DNA from: Limosilactobacillus ingluviei DSM 15946
GTDB taxonomy: Bacteria; Bacillota; Bacilli; Lactobacillales; Lactobacillaceae
Length of the DNA: 64,000 nucleotides
Assembly: GCF_001435775.1 (NCBI RefSeq)
Contig: NZ_AZFK01000077.1
Span: 1 to 64,000 of the forward strand
Direction of reading: 5' to 3'
In this document: positions 28,377 to 36,857 of the stretch, one piece after another
Layout of the letters: each line of letters begins with the position of its first letter
How positions within the stretch are numbered: position 1 is the stretch's first letter
The notes under the pieces: model-generated
The model's input: only the letters and a program-made list of their open reading frames with translations
What the model was told of the DNA's origin: nothing
Databases searched by the model: none
Position numbers and translations under genes: made by a program

Positions 28377-29597
28377 TTAATGATTTTCGACAACGTTTCG
28401 ACTTTGCGACCACCGGGCCACCCAAATGCCAGCGGCAATCATGAGCAAGCTCAGCCCATAGACCCAGAAAGGCGCGGCCAGCCCTGGTCCACTCATCGGC
28501 TGTCCTAATAGGTCATTTAAGGCCGCGGCCAAACTTGGCGAGAAGAAGGCCCCGAAATTAAAGCCAATCAACACCAAGGACGTGACCAGGGGTTGTTGGT
28601 GCTGTGGTGCTAAGTTAGGTAATAAATTAAAGATCAACGGTGACACTAACTGCAAGGGGAAGCCAATCAATAACAAGCCCGCGACCAATAAGCCGAAGTT
28701 GGCTTGTCCCCAGTAAAACAAGAAGTTCGCCAGGGCCATAACCAGCAAGCCCAAGTAGACGGTGCCAAAGCCCAGCCACTTTTGTAAGCTCCCGTAACAA
28801 AGGCCCCCCAGCGTGGCCCCGATCAACATCAAGGATAAGAAGTTCGCTGCCCCCGTATACTGGGCGCCGTTAAGGACGACCGCCAAACTGGCGAAGCGAT
28901 TTTCCATCCCGACGTAATCGACCACCAAGAAGAAGGCAAAGGCCACTAACAGCGCCACCATTGGGCTGATTTGGCTTGGTTGCCCCGCCGCGGCGTGCGA
29001 CGTTGGTTGGGTTGGATCAGCCGCGCCAACTTGATCCTCGGGCACGCGCCAAGCGAAGAAGCCCAACGCGACAAAGGCCAATAAATAAACCAGGAAGGAG
29101 GCGTGCCAACCACTGACGGTTAACAAAATCCCCGCCACAAAGAGGGTAAAGGCTTGGCCAATTTGTTCCGCGGCTGCCCGCCACCCTAACATCTGCGCCC
29201 GGGTTGGCTCTTGGTACCAAACCGAGATCAAGGCAATCGCCTGGGAATTGTAAAGCCCAAACCCGGCCCCCAACAAGAGCCGCGAGGCCAGGATCACCCA
29301 GTAGTTTTGGATGTTAAAGAAGGGCACGACCCCCATGACCCCCACCAGGGTCACGCCGGCCATAATCATTTGCTTATCGGAAATCTTCAGGCTGGCTTGC
29401 AACAGCGGCGACAAAACCACAAAAATCATTACCGCAAACGCCGGCATCGTGGCTAAATACTCTGCTTGCGTTTGCGTTACGTGCAGCGCTGCCTTTAGCT
29501 GTGGCAAGGCTCCCTGCACCGCATAAGCACTGGTCAGCATAAACGAGACCGATAAAAAGGCCAGTTTGGTGACCAGTGAATCTTTGCTTGTTTTCAC
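28377..29597 (-). CDS. MFS transporter cotranscribed with sucrose phosphorylase
   Basis: Twelve-helix major facilitator of unassigned substrate. 406 residues from GTG 29597. Two six-helix halves are separated by a hydrophilic loop (about 185-215, PTQPTSHAAAG). The loop 2-3 arginine motif is poor, but RLLLGAGFGLYNS and RAAAEQIGQAF in helices 4-5 are family-like. It does not resemble the LacY-type permease at 25225. The TTG two codons upstream is too close to GGAG; the GTG has an eight-base spacing. Cotranscription with gtfA and the shared operator suggest sucrose or a related sugar; this is inference. Confidence 0.8.
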   Translation of the reverse strand: MKTSKDSLVTKLAFLSVSFMLTSAYAVQGALPQLKAALHVTQTQAEYLATMPAFAVMIFVVLSPLLQASLKISDKQMIMAGVTLVGVMGVVPFFNIQNYWVILASRLLLGAGFGLYNSQAIALISVWYQEPTRAQMLGWRAAAEQIGQAFTLFVAGILLTVSGWHASFLVYLLAFVALGFFAWRVPEDQVGAADPTQPTSHAAAGQPSQISPMVALLVAFAFFLVVDYVGMENRFASLAVVLNGAQYTGAANFLSLMLIGATLGGLCYGSLQKWLGFGTVYLGLLVMALANFLFYWGQANFGLLVAGLLLIGFPLQLVSPLIFNLLPNLAPQHQQPLVTSLVLIGFNFGAFFSPSLAAALNDLLGQPMSGPGLAAPFWVYGLSLLMIAAGIWVARWSQSRNVVENH

Positions 29598-29678
29598 AAT
29601 CAAAACTCCATTTCAACTGGGGCGAACCGATCACGTCCCCCCAGGTTCTCTCTTAATGTGCGTTTCGAAACTATCAAG

Positions 29679-29752
29679 AGGTTATCATTTGAAGCGGTTT
29701 CTGTCAATCGATTGACAGAAAAAATAATTTGGCTAATGTTAATCGATTGACA
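29679..29752 (-). promoter_or_regulatory. MFS-gtfA promoter with two palindromic operators
   Basis: Minus strand: -35 TTGACA (29702-29707), 17-bp spacer and a weak -10 TAACCT (29679-29684). The -35 is embedded in a perfect 24-bp palindrome (29698-29721; half-site GATTGACAGAAA). A second, slightly degenerate copy, TGTTAATCGATTGACA, lies at 29737-29752, centre to centre 35 bp away. TTTCGAAA (29662-29669) sits in the leader. The central ATCGAT is typical for LacI-family operators. Confidence 0.75.
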
Positions 29753-29817
29753 CAAATGCTTGCGCCACATGGGATTGGGCCTCGTGGTGGTTCGTGAATT
29801 TTTTCGCAAGCCAACGC

Positions 29818-29854
29818 AAAAAAAATGACCGGCCCCGCTATCGCGTTGCCGATC
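29818..29854 (-). terminator. prs terminator
   Basis: Minus strand: stem ATCGGC / GCCGGT with inner pairing, followed by eight T. It begins about 20 bp after the prs stop. Confidence 0.75.
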
Positions 29855-29874
29855 CTTTCAATTTCAACTCAAGT

Positions 29875-30861
29875 TTAGTTTGCTTCGCCCTCTTGCTTAA
29901 ACCGTTCGTTAAACAAAGGACTTACCGGCCGGTTTTCGTTGATCCGCTTGATAGCCGCGCCAATCAATGGGCCAACGGAAACCTGCTTAATCTTTGCAAT
30001 TTGCTTTTCTTCTGGCAGACGAATCGAGTCAGTTACGACGACTTCTTTAATCGGCGCTGCGGCCAGCCGTTCGATCGCCGGACCCGATAAGACCGCGTGG
30101 GTACAAGAAACGTAAACTTCCTTAGCCCCCGCATCCATCAAGGCTTGGGCCCCCTTGGAGATCGTCCCGGCCGTATCAATCATGTCGTCAATCATGATGC
30201 ACTTTTTGCCCTTGACGTCCCCAATGATGTTCATAATCTTCGCCACGTTCGCCTTTGGCCGCCGCTTGTCAATAATGGCAATTGGCGCCTTTAAAAATTC
30301 GGCCAAAGCCCGGGCCCGCACGACCCCACCGTGGTCCGGGGAGACCACGACGGCTTCTTTGGCGACCCCTTCGCGCAAGAAGTAGTCGGCCAACAGGGGT
30401 GCCCCCATCAGGTGATCGACTGGAATATCGAAGAACCCTTGAATTTGCGCCGCGTGCAAGTCTAAGGCAATTACCCGGTCGACCCCGGAATTTTGCAGCA
30501 TGTTGGCCACCAGCTTGGCCGTAATTGGTTCCCGGGACCGGGCCTTGCGGTCTTGACGCGCATAGCCGTAGTACGGAATTACCACGTTGATCGTCTTGGC
30601 GCTGGCCCGCCGCAAGGCATCAACTAAAATCAACAGTTCCATCAAATTGTCATTGACCGGCGCTGACGTCGATTGAATGACGTAAACATTGTCGCCACGA
30701 ATACTTTCCTCAATGTTGATTTGAATTTCGCCGTCACTAAAGCGATCCACGGCTAATTTCCCCAATTCAACCCCGACTTCATCGGCAATTTTTTGTGCCA
30801 ATGGTCGGTTGGAACTCAAAGCAAAAATCTTGAGCTTGGAATCAAAATAACGTTCTTTCAT
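29875..30861 (-). CDS. prs: Ribose-phosphate pyrophosphokinase
   Basis: Makes PRPP from ribose-5-phosphate and ATP, feeding purine, pyrimidine, histidine and NAD synthesis. 328 residues from ATG 30861 (GGAGGGCCTA upstream; the further start at 30873 has no better site). ATP loop [14 protein letters not shown] near 12-25, the catalytic [11 protein letters not shown] near 135 and the PRPP loop [12 protein letters not shown] near 225 are intact. It is downstream of glmU as in Bacillus, but a good promoter in the 75-bp gap gives it separate transcription too. Confidence 0.96.
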   Translation of the reverse strand: MKERYFDSKLKIFALSSNRPLAQKIADEVGVELGKLAVDRFSDGEIQINIEESIRGDNVYVIQSTSAPVNDNLMELLILVDALRRASAKTINVVIPYYGYARQDRKARSREPITAKLVANMLQNSGVDRVIALDLHAAQIQGFFDIPVDHLMGAPLLADYFLREGVAKEAVVVSPDHGGVVRARALAEFLKAPIAIIDKRRPKANVAKIMNIIGDVKGKKCIMIDDMIDTAGTISKGAQALMDAGAKEVYVSCTHAVLSGPAIERLAAAPIKEVVVTDSIRLPEEKQIAKIKQVSVGPLIGAAIKRINENRPVSPLFNERFKQEGEAN

Positions 30862-30904
30862 TAGGCCCTCCAAAGCAAAAATACTCCCTAGCTATCCACT
30901 ATTA

Positions 30905-30933
30905 ATAATATTAACAAGTGGACAAAAATGCAA
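30905..30933 (-). promoter_or_regulatory. prs promoter
   Basis: Minus strand: -35 TTGCAT (30928-30933), 17-bp spacer, -10 TATTAT (30905-30910), just after the glmU stop. Confidence 0.68.
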
Positions 30934-30936
30934 GAA

Positions 30937-32304
30937 TTACCACGGGAGTTTCTTGGCGTAATCGGCCTTATTGGTCTGCCGGGCCCGCGCGATTGCCATA
31001 TCGTACTGGTTTGTATCGTCAGTAATCGTGGAACCGGCGGCAACAAAGGAGTCGGCCGCAATGTTAACTGGCGCCACTAAATTCGAGTTGGACCCAATAA
31101 AGGCGTGGTCGCCAACATTGGTATGGTGCTTTTTGGCCCCATCGTAGTTCACAAAGACGACCCCACAACCGACGTTGATGTCCTTGCCTAACGTCGCGTC
31201 CCCGACGTAGGATAAGTGGCCAATCTTGGTCCCTTCCCCGATGTAGGCCTTCTTGATTTCACAGAAGTTGCCAATGTGGACGTCCTTGCCAATCTCGGCT
31301 TGCGGGCGCAGGTGGCTGTTGGGGCCAATGTCAGACCCGTCGTGCATTTCAGCTTCTTGCAAAGTCGAAGCCGTCACCGTGACGTTGTCATGCAGGGTCG
31401 AATCAATGATCCGCGACCCGGCACTGATGTAGCAGTCGCTGCCGATCACGGTGTGGCCCTTGAGCACAACGTTGCCTTCCAAGACCGTATCGTTGCCGAT
31501 CTTAACCCCGGCATCAATGTAGGTCGTGGCCGGATCCAGCATTGTCACCCCTTGTTTCATCAGGTTGGCATTGATGCGGGCTTGCATCAGTTGGTTGGCC
31601 CGGGCCAAGGCGATCCGGTCGTTGACCCCCATTGATTCGTCAAAATCCTTCATCCGGTAAGCCGTCACGACTTCACCCTGGCCCTTGAGAATTTCAATTA
31701 CATCGGTCAGGTAGTATTCGCCCTGGGCGTTGTCGTTTTTGAGCAACTTTAAGGCTGCAAAGAGCTTCCGGTTGTCAAAGCAGTAGACCCCGGTGTTGAT
31801 TTCTTTAATCGCCTTTTCTTCTTCCGTGGCGTCCTTTTGTTCCACGATCCGCTCAACAATCCCGACTTCATTCCGAACAATTCGGCCGTAGCCGGTCGGA
31901 TCCGGCGCTTGCGAAGTCAGAATCGTCACCGCCGCCTTGCGTTGGGTGTGGTATTCAAACAGCTTGCGGAAAGTGTCGGCCGTAAACAACGGCGTATCCC
32001 CGCTGACCACCAGGGTTTGCCCATCCAAATCCGCCAGTAAGTCGGCCGCTTGCATCACCGCGTGGCCAGTCCCCAGCTGTTGCTTTTGCAAAACAAACTT
32101 CGCCCGGGTCCCGATCGCTTCTTCGACCGTTTCGGCCCCGTAGCCGACGACCGTAATGATGTTGTCAATCTCGGCCCCTTCCAACTGGTCTAAGACGTGA
32201 GCGACCATCGGCTTACCACAGACCTGGTGCAAGACCTTGTAGAGCTTGGACTTCATCCGGGTCCCCTTGCCCGCGGCGAGGATAATTGCGTTGCGTTGCG
32301 TCAT
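30937..32304 (-). CDS. glmU: Bifunctional GlmU (N-acetyltransferase / uridyltransferase)
   Basis: Acetylates glucosamine-1-phosphate and then makes UDP-GlcNAc, precursor of wall, teichoic acid and other polysaccharides. 455 residues. The N-terminal pyrophosphorylase has [18 protein letters not shown] (residues 9-26). From about 250 the hexapeptide repeats of the left-handed beta-helix acetyltransferase domain are obvious (for example [15 protein letters not shown], then [19 protein letters not shown]). RBS GAAGGGAACG, one base after purR; purR-glmU-prs order as in Bacillus. Confidence 0.96.
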   Translation of the reverse strand: MTQRNAIILAAGKGTRMKSKLYKVLHQVCGKPMVAHVLDQLEGAEIDNIITVVGYGAETVEEAIGTRAKFVLQKQQLGTGHAVMQAADLLADLDGQTLVVSGDTPLFTADTFRKLFEYHTQRKAAVTILTSQAPDPTGYGRIVRNEVGIVERIVEQKDATEEEKAIKEINTGVYCFDNRKLFAALKLLKNDNAQGEYYLTDVIEILKGQGEVVTAYRMKDFDESMGVNDRIALARANQLMQARINANLMKQGVTMLDPATTYIDAGVKIGNDTVLEGNVVLKGHTVIGSDCYISAGSRIIDSTLHDNVTVTASTLQEAEMHDGSDIGPNSHLRPQAEIGKDVHIGNFCEIKKAYIGEGTKIGHLSYVGDATLGKDINVGCGVVFVNYDGAKKHHTNVGDHAFIGSNSNLVAPVNIAADSFVAAGSTITDDTNQYDMAIARARQTNKADYAKKLPW

Positions 32305-32305
32305 G

Positions 32306-33142
32306 TTATTCGTTCCCTTCTTCAGTAAAGACTTGTGTTAAGAAATTGCCGGCTTGGGCCGTTAAAGAATCATCGGGGCCTGCCGTGACCTTCAGTAGTG
32401 ACGTCACGCCAGACACCAGTCGCTCGCCCTCAAACTGCCCTTCCGCAAAGACATTCATCCCAACCAGGTGGGCGTCAAATTCCTTAATGAGTGATTGCAT
32501 CCCCTTCATGGTACCACCACCCTTTAAAAAGTCATCAATAATTACCACATTCGCTCCTTGCTTAAGGGTCCGCCGGGATAATTCCATCTTTTTGATCCGC
32601 TTGGATGAACCCGAGACGTAATTGACGCTGACCGTTGACCCTTCGGTGATGTGAGAACTGTTGCGCACGATCACAAACGGCTTGTTTAAGTACATTGCCA
32701 CACTTTGGGCCAGCGGAATCCCCTTGGTTTCGACGGTCATAATCACATCGACGTCCGTATCAATGTATTGAGTGGCAATCAGCTGGCCGACTTCGCGCAA
32801 AATTTCCGGCCGACCCAATAAATCGGACAAGTAGACATAGCCCCCTGGCAACAGGCGGGATGGGTCAGCAATCAATTCAACTAAGTCCGCAATGACCCGT
32901 TCGGCATTGGCCTTAGAATACTGGGGCGCAAAAAAGGCCCCCCCGCTGGCCCCGGGGACCGTATCAACCTTGCCAATTCCAAATTCAGCCATCGTCTTTT
33001 TGACAATGCTCAAGTCTTCGCTGATCGACGACTTGGCCGCCCCGTAGTTTTCGCTAAAGTGCTTTAACGAGACCAGCTTGTGGGGGTGTTCCAACAAGTA
33101 CCGGGTGATGTCAACTAACCGATTGCTCCGACGAATTTTCAT
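32306..33142 (-). CDS. purR: Purine repressor PurR
   Basis: Firmicute-type PurR: a winged-helix DNA-binding domain (about 1-70) fused to a phosphoribosyltransferase-like domain that senses PRPP. 278 residues. The PRPP motif reads [14 protein letters not shown] near 204-217; catalytic phosphoribosyltransferase residues are not expected, since it is a regulator. GAGGGAAAAAT precedes the ATG. Two PurBox-like sequences lie in its own promoter, suggesting autoregulation, and glmU-prs follow. PRPP is the ligand and prs the source, so gene order links sensor and supply. Confidence 0.92.
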   Translation of the reverse strand: MKIRRSNRLVDITRYLLEHPHKLVSLKHFSENYGAAKSSISEDLSIVKKTMAEFGIGKVDTVPGASGGAFFAPQYSKANAERVIADLVELIADPSRLLPGGYVYLSDLLGRPEILREVGQLIATQYIDTDVDVIMTVETKGIPLAQSVAMYLNKPFVIVRNSSHITEGSTVSVNYVSGSSKRIKKMELSRRTLKQGANVVIIDDFLKGGGTMKGMQSLIKEFDAHLVGMNVFAEGQFEGERLVSGVTSLLKVTAGPDDSLTAQAGNFLTQVFTEEGNE

Positions 33143-33270
33143 ATTTTTCCCTCTTTTCCTTTGGCCTGGCCGGGGTGCGCCAACTTAACGAAGGGTTCCC
33201 CGGCACCAAGCCCGTGCGTTGCGAACTATTTTTTAGGTAAATCCCTTTAAAATGACACGATTACCTTCAA

Positions 33271-33342
33271 ATCATACCATAATCGTTCGGTGTTTGCCGG
33301 ACTTTTTTCAAAATGGGCCGCAATTAAGGAACGTTCGGAATT
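33271..33342 (-). promoter_or_regulatory. purR promoter with two PurBoxes
   Basis: Minus strand: extended -10 TGGTATGAT (hexamer 33271-33276). PurBox consensus AWWWCCGAACWWT is matched by AATTCCGAACGTT (33330-33342, 12 of 13) and by AACACCGAACGAT (33282-33294, 11 of 13). The second box covers the promoter spacer, compatible with autorepression. Confidence 0.6.
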
Positions 33343-33380
33343 AAAAAGGCGACCCGCGTAATTTCATCCGCGAGTCGCCT
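33343..33380 (-). terminator. Terminator of the metal ABC transporter operon
   Basis: Minus strand: stem AGGCGACTCGCG / CGCGGGTCGCCT with a ten-base loop and four T. It abuts the first PurBox of purR. Confidence 0.9.
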
Positions 33381-33421
33381 GCCAACTTAACTTTTCCCAT
33401 TTTCTGGGCGTCACTTAAATT

Positions 33422-34216
33422 TTAATCCGCCTGCCGATGCCGGTTGGCCAAGGCGGCCAGGTAGATTCCCACTTCAATCACCGCAATAAAGAAGCTGACT
33501 GGCCAATTGGTCAGATAGCCTAGGTACAACCCGGTCCACGTCCCCGTGAGGGCAAAGAGAATCGCCAAACCGATCATCTTGGCCGTTCCAGTCGTAAAGT
33601 ACTTGGCGCTGGCGGCCGGCAGGGTCAACAGGATAAAGATCAACAACGAACCCACGATTTGGGCCGCCACGCTGACACTTAGGGCCACCAATAGTAAAAA
33701 GATCACCGCAACTACGCGCTCGCCGACCCCATTGACCCGGGCCCCGGTCCGGTCAAAGGAGGAGAACTTCAACCGGCGGTACAGCAAAAAGATCCCGACC
33801 AACACGACTACCGACAAGCCAATTAACTGGTAAACCTCGGCTTGACTGATCCCGACGACACTCCCAAACAAAATGCTGGTCGCTGAGCTGGCGGTTTGAC
33901 TGCTTAACGATAAAAAGAGGATCCCCAACCCGATAAAGAGGGCCGACGTCGCACTGATGACCGCTTCGCGCCGCGATTCTTCGGTACTCATCTGGCCAAC
34001 CATCACTGAACTAGCCATCGTGTACAGCAACATTCCAGCCAGGGGCGACCAACCCATGAAGACGGCAAAGGCCGCCCCGGCAAAGCCAATTTCCGACAGG
34101 GTATGGGTCAAAAAAGACAGGTTGCGGGCCACGACAAAGACGCCCACCGTCCCGGCTACGACCGCAATAAAGGTACTGGCAAAAAAGGCGTAGCGCATAA
34201 AACTTAAAGCAAACAC
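33422..34216 (-). CDS. znuB: Metal (Zn/Mn) ABC transporter permease
   Basis: Membrane subunit of an ABC-3 family importer for zinc or manganese. 264 residues with about eight hydrophobic helices. The family signature is seen: THTLSEIGFAGAAFAVFMGW near 37-56 and VGSLLIFILLTLPAASAKY near 190. GTG start with AAGGGGGG nine bases upstream, overlapping the last base of the ATPase stop. Together with the ATPase and binding-protein genes it makes a complete importer; a Zur-like box precedes the operon, which favours zinc. Confidence 0.9.
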   Translation of the reverse strand: MFALSFMRYAFFASTFIAVVAGTVGVFVVARNLSFLTHTLSEIGFAGAAFAVFMGWSPLAGMLLYTMASSVMVGQMSTEESRREAVISATSALFIGLGILFLSLSSQTASSATSILFGSVVGISQAEVYQLIGLSVVVLVGIFLLYRRLKFSSFDRTGARVNGVGERVVAVIFLLLVALSVSVAAQIVGSLLIFILLTLPAASAKYFTTGTAKMIGLAILFALTGTWTGLYLGYLTNWPVSFFIAVIEVGIYLAALANRHRQAD

Positions 34217-34947
34217 TATTCGGCACCCCCCTTTGGTGACGCTGGCAACTCAGCAATCGGTCCCGTCGTATAACCGGTCTTGGTCAGGTGCAAAAAGCGA
34301 CTGCCGTAGTGCTTGGCCAACTCCCAGTCGTGGGTGATAAACATTACCGTCAAACCCGCCATTTGAAACTTAGTCACTAAATCCAGCAGCTCATACTTCA
34401 CTTCGTTGTCCAAGCTGGCTGTCGATTCATCTAAAATCAAAAGCTGCGGGTGGGCCAACAAAGCTTGAGCCAGGTAGGCGCGTTGTTTTTCGCCCCCCGA
34501 AGCGACGCCCAACGGCCGATCGGCCAAGGGCAACAAGTTGGTCTGCCGCAGGATGCTGGTGACCTGCTGGCGTTCCTTTTTGCTCAGCCATGGGGTCAGC
34601 TTCAATGGTAGATTCAAGGCGACAAAATCACGCACCGACAGCGGGTAATCACGCACCAGATTCCGAAACTGGGGCACGTAGCCCAGACGCGTCCCAGCGG
34701 CAAATTCAATCTGACCGTGGCGGGGCTTTAACTGATGAAACAGCGCCCGCACCAGGGTGGTCTTCCCAACCCCATTTTCCCCCACGACCACCAGAAAGTC
34801 ACCTGGTTGGATCTGAAAGGAGAGGTCCCGAATAATCTCATGTTCTCCGTAAGCTAAGGTTAAATCATTAACAGTCAGTAAAGCGATCTTAATCCCCTCC
34901 TTCTTGGATTTGGCGTAAAGCTTGGTATTGACTTTGCATCCACTCAA
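34216..34947 (-). CDS. znuC: Metal (Zn/Mn) ABC transporter ATPase
   Basis: Drives zinc or manganese import by ATP hydrolysis. Walker A GENGVGKTT, signature ASGGEKQRA, Walker B LLILDEST and the switch His (ITHDWE) are all present. The start is unclear: the only canonical start is TTG 34947, well inside the upstream gene and without a ribosome site. A strong AAGGAGG lies just before the binding-protein stop and points to an ATC codon at 34887 (protein then begins ALLTVNDLTLAYGE and has about 223 residues). Length from TTG is 243. Confidence 0.88.
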   Translation of the reverse strand: MSGCKVNTKLYAKSKKEGIKIALLTVNDLTLAYGEHEIIRDLSFQIQPGDFLVVVGENGVGKTTLVRALFHQLKPRHGQIEFAAGTRLGYVPQFRNLVRDYPLSVRDFVALNLPLKLTPWLSKKERQQVTSILRQTNLLPLADRPLGVASGGEKQRAYLAQALLAHPQLLILDESTASLDNEVKYELLDLVTKFQMAGLTVMFITHDWELAKHYGSRFLHLTKTGYTTGPIAELPASPKGGAE

Positions 34948-35800
34948 TGTAAGTTTGGTGGTCTGGTTTAGTCTCCGTCACGTTTAAGACCGGAATGCCA
35001 GCTTGCTTGGCCCGCTTGACCAGATTCTTCACCGTCGTATCGCTGGCCTGGCTGTTATTGACAAACAGGGCCAATTCTTGCCGGTCAATTTGCGTTTGCA
35101 ACTGTTGAATATCGGCTGGCGACGGATCATTGCCATCCTCAATCGCCTTTTCAAAATGGCGATCGACAATCTGATAGCCCAAATCCGTTAAGGCATAGTC
35201 AAAGACCGGCTCACTGACCGCGACTTGCTGGCCCGGTTTGACCTGGGCTTTCACCGTGGCAATCGTTTGATCGAGCTGGGCCAATTTTTTCAGATACGCC
35301 CGGGCCTGCGCTTGGTAATAGCGGCGGTGGGCTGGATCCAATTGCCCATAAACCTTGGCCAGGTGCTTGGTTAATTGCTTCATCGTTGCCGGATCATACC
35401 AGACGTGTTCGTTGGCCCCCATTTTTTTTCCGGCCACCTGTTGACCGACGTTGACCACCGTTTGTTGTGTGGTCGTCGCCTTGGTCATATCACTCAACCA
35501 GTGATCATAGCCCAAGCCATTTTCAATCACTACGTTGGCCTGGCTAAGCTCTTTGGCCTGGGCCGTAGTAGGTTGAAATTCGTGGGGATCAGTGGCAGCA
35601 CTATTGATAAAGGATGTCACCTGACCGTATTTTCCGGCGACGGCCGTGGCCGCTTCGCCATAAAAGTTCAGGCTGGTCACCACCCGAATCGGTTTTTGCG
35701 TGGTCACCGGTAAATGAGGCCGCCAATCGGTCACCATCAAGACTAATAAAATTAATAGGTAGCCCACCAAACCGGCCAGCCCCCAGTATTTTTTCTTCAC
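34889..35800 (-). CDS. znuA: Metal-binding protein of the ABC importer (ZnuA/PsaA family)
   Basis: Extracytoplasmic substrate-binding protein of cluster A-I. 303 residues; GTG start with AAGGAAAGC upstream. An N-terminal hydrophobic helix (about 7-24) has no lipobox: the protein contains no cysteine, so it is probably membrane-anchored by the uncleaved helix. Metal ligands by family alignment are His73 (DPHEF), His132 (EHVWYDP), Glu197 (VSEPVFDY) and Glu276. There is no His-rich loop. Glu197 in the third position is more Mn-like (PsaA) while the Zur-like box upstream suggests zinc, so the metal is uncertain. Confidence 0.88.
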   Translation of the reverse strand: MKKKYWGLAGLVGYLLILLVLMVTDWRPHLPVTTQKPIRVVTSLNFYGEAATAVAGKYGQVTSFINSAATDPHEFQPTTAQAKELSQANVVIENGLGYDHWLSDMTKATTTQQTVVNVGQQVAGKKMGANEHVWYDPATMKQLTKHLAKVYGQLDPAHRRYYQAQARAYLKKLAQLDQTIATVKAQVKPGQQVAVSEPVFDYALTDLGYQIVDRHFEKAIEDGNDPSPADIQQLQTQIDRQELALFVNNSQASDTTVKNLVKRAKQAGIPVLNVTETKPDHQTYIEWMQSQYQALRQIQEGGD

Positions 35801-35836
35801 GTTGCTTTCCTTCCCTCACCCTTATTTATTATTAAA

Positions 35837-35854
35837 TCGTAATGATTATCATTA
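35837..35854 (-). promoter_or_regulatory. Zur/Fur-type operator of the metal importer
   Basis: A perfect 7-1-7 palindrome TAATGAT-T-ATCATTA (35840-35854), extended on the left as TCGTAATGATTATCA; the Bacillus Zur consensus is TCGTAATNATTACGA. It is about 40 bp upstream of the znuA start, in the promoter zone, though no clear -35/-10 pair was found. Confidence 0.65.
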
Positions 35855-35929
35855 GAACGAAAGCATCATACACGGCTGCCTGGAAAAATGCAAATTTTTC
35901 TCGCTGGCCTGGCTGGTCCTGCTCCCTTC

Positions 35930-35943
35930 GGAAACGTTTACAT
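35930..35943. promoter_or_regulatory. Isolated cre-like site
   Basis: Minus strand TGTAAACGTTTCC (35930-35942, within 35930-35943) resembles the CcpA site TGWAANCGNTNWCA. It lies in a 187-bp stretch (35855-36041) where I see no gene; the site may be fortuitous. Confidence 0.3.
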
Positions 35944-36041
35944 TTAAAGTTGTCGATACTTTCTTTGACGAAAAAAGCCGCCACTTTCCCTTTTCTGACT
36001 GCTCCCAGCCAAGGGGGCCGGTTAATTGTTATTTTTTTGTG

Positions 36042-36078
36042 AAAAAGCAGCCCCGGCAAGTTCATCACCTACCGGGGC
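36042..36078 (-). terminator. Terminator of the membrane protein gene at 36087
   Basis: Minus strand: stem GCCCCGG / CCGGGGC with a 15-base loop, then TGCTTTTT. It begins nine bases after the stop codon. Confidence 0.8.
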
Positions 36079-36086
36079 ATCCCAAT

Positions 36087-36635
36087 TTATTTACTTTCCC
36101 ACGTTGCCGTTGAGCTGGCCTGAGTTGGTCGAACTAATTGAAAATCGGTGTCGTGGCCCAACTGATCCACCAGTTCAAACTCGTGGGTCGCTTCGCCAGC
36201 CGGCAGTTTGATCGTCAGGTGCGTAACCTTGCCCGGCTGGACGGTCAAGCGCTGGGTCTTAAAACGAACCGCACTTTCGTCATCACCATCCTTGACTTGG
36301 ACCGTTGCTTTACGCAGGCCCTTGATCTGCAACTGGTACGTCCCTTGCTCATCGGTCTGAAAAGTCAAATCATCATCGCTGGCCACTTGATCGTGCTTAA
36401 CCAACTGGTAACTGCCTCGTTGGGCCGACTTAGATGTCGTAAATTGCTGGCTTGATGCCGGCGCAGTCGGCCGACTCTGCCACCACCCGGCCCCCAACAG
36501 ACCCGCCCCCAGTAAGAAGCTCAAACCAATCAACCAGCCCGTCTTTGCCCAACGCAAGCTTTTCCCCACGCTTAACGCCACCAAGACCAGGGCAATCCCC
36601 CACCAAAAACCAGCACCTAAGAACCAATACATCAT
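36087..36635 (-). CDS. Hypothetical membrane protein with extracellular beta domain
   Basis: Not recognised. 182 residues. Two transmembrane helices (about 4-22 and 32-50) leave a C-terminal domain (about 75-182) outside or facing the membrane. That domain is rich in beta-strand patterns (TYQLQIKGLRKATVQV, LTVQPGKVTHLTIKL) and has an acidic patch DGDDESA. A Ser/Ala/Thr linker (52-62) joins them. Two ATGs are adjacent; the first has GGAGGG eight bases upstream and is used. It is monocistronic with its own promoter 120 bp upstream and terminator. Confidence 0.75.
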   Translation of the reverse strand: MMYWFLGAGFWWGIALVLVALSVGKSLRWAKTGWLIGLSFLLGAGLLGAGWWQSRPTAPASSQQFTTSKSAQRGSYQLVKHDQVASDDDLTFQTDEQGTYQLQIKGLRKATVQVKDGDDESAVRFKTQRLTVQPGKVTHLTIKLPAGEATHEFELVDQLGHDTDFQLVRPTQASSTATWESK

Positions 36636-36751
36636 TGTATTCCCTCCTCGTCCGAGATAAATCAAAATCTTTTTCCAGGGAGCATTCCTGAATTCATTTT
36701 AGGAGAAATAGCAGATTCTTCTTTTAAGCAGGCAACAATAAGATTATCTTT

Positions 36752-36757
36752 ATTATA
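36752..36757 (-). promoter_or_regulatory. Extended -10 of the membrane protein gene
   Basis: Minus strand TGGTATAAT (hexamer TATAAT) 116 bp upstream of the ATG; the intervening leader shows no obvious riboswitch. Confidence 0.5.
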
Positions 36758-36812
36758 CCACATAATTAGCAACCGTTAAACCAACCACACGGTTAAGCCG
36801 CTTTTTACCGTC

Positions 36813-36849
36813 AAAAAAGCAGCGACTGGGTTTATCCCCAACCGCTGCG
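36813..36849 (-). terminator. Terminator of the 2-hydroxyacid dehydrogenase gene
   Basis: Minus strand: stem GCAGCGGTTGGG / CCCAGTCGCTGC (one mismatch) with a six-base loop and six T. Confidence 0.9.
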
Positions 36850-36857
36850 CTCAATTG

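Noticed and set aside
35832-36068. 78-codon open frame on minus between znuA and the membrane protein gene
   Set aside because: It begins in a terminator hairpin and runs through the Zur-like box, with no credible ribosome site.
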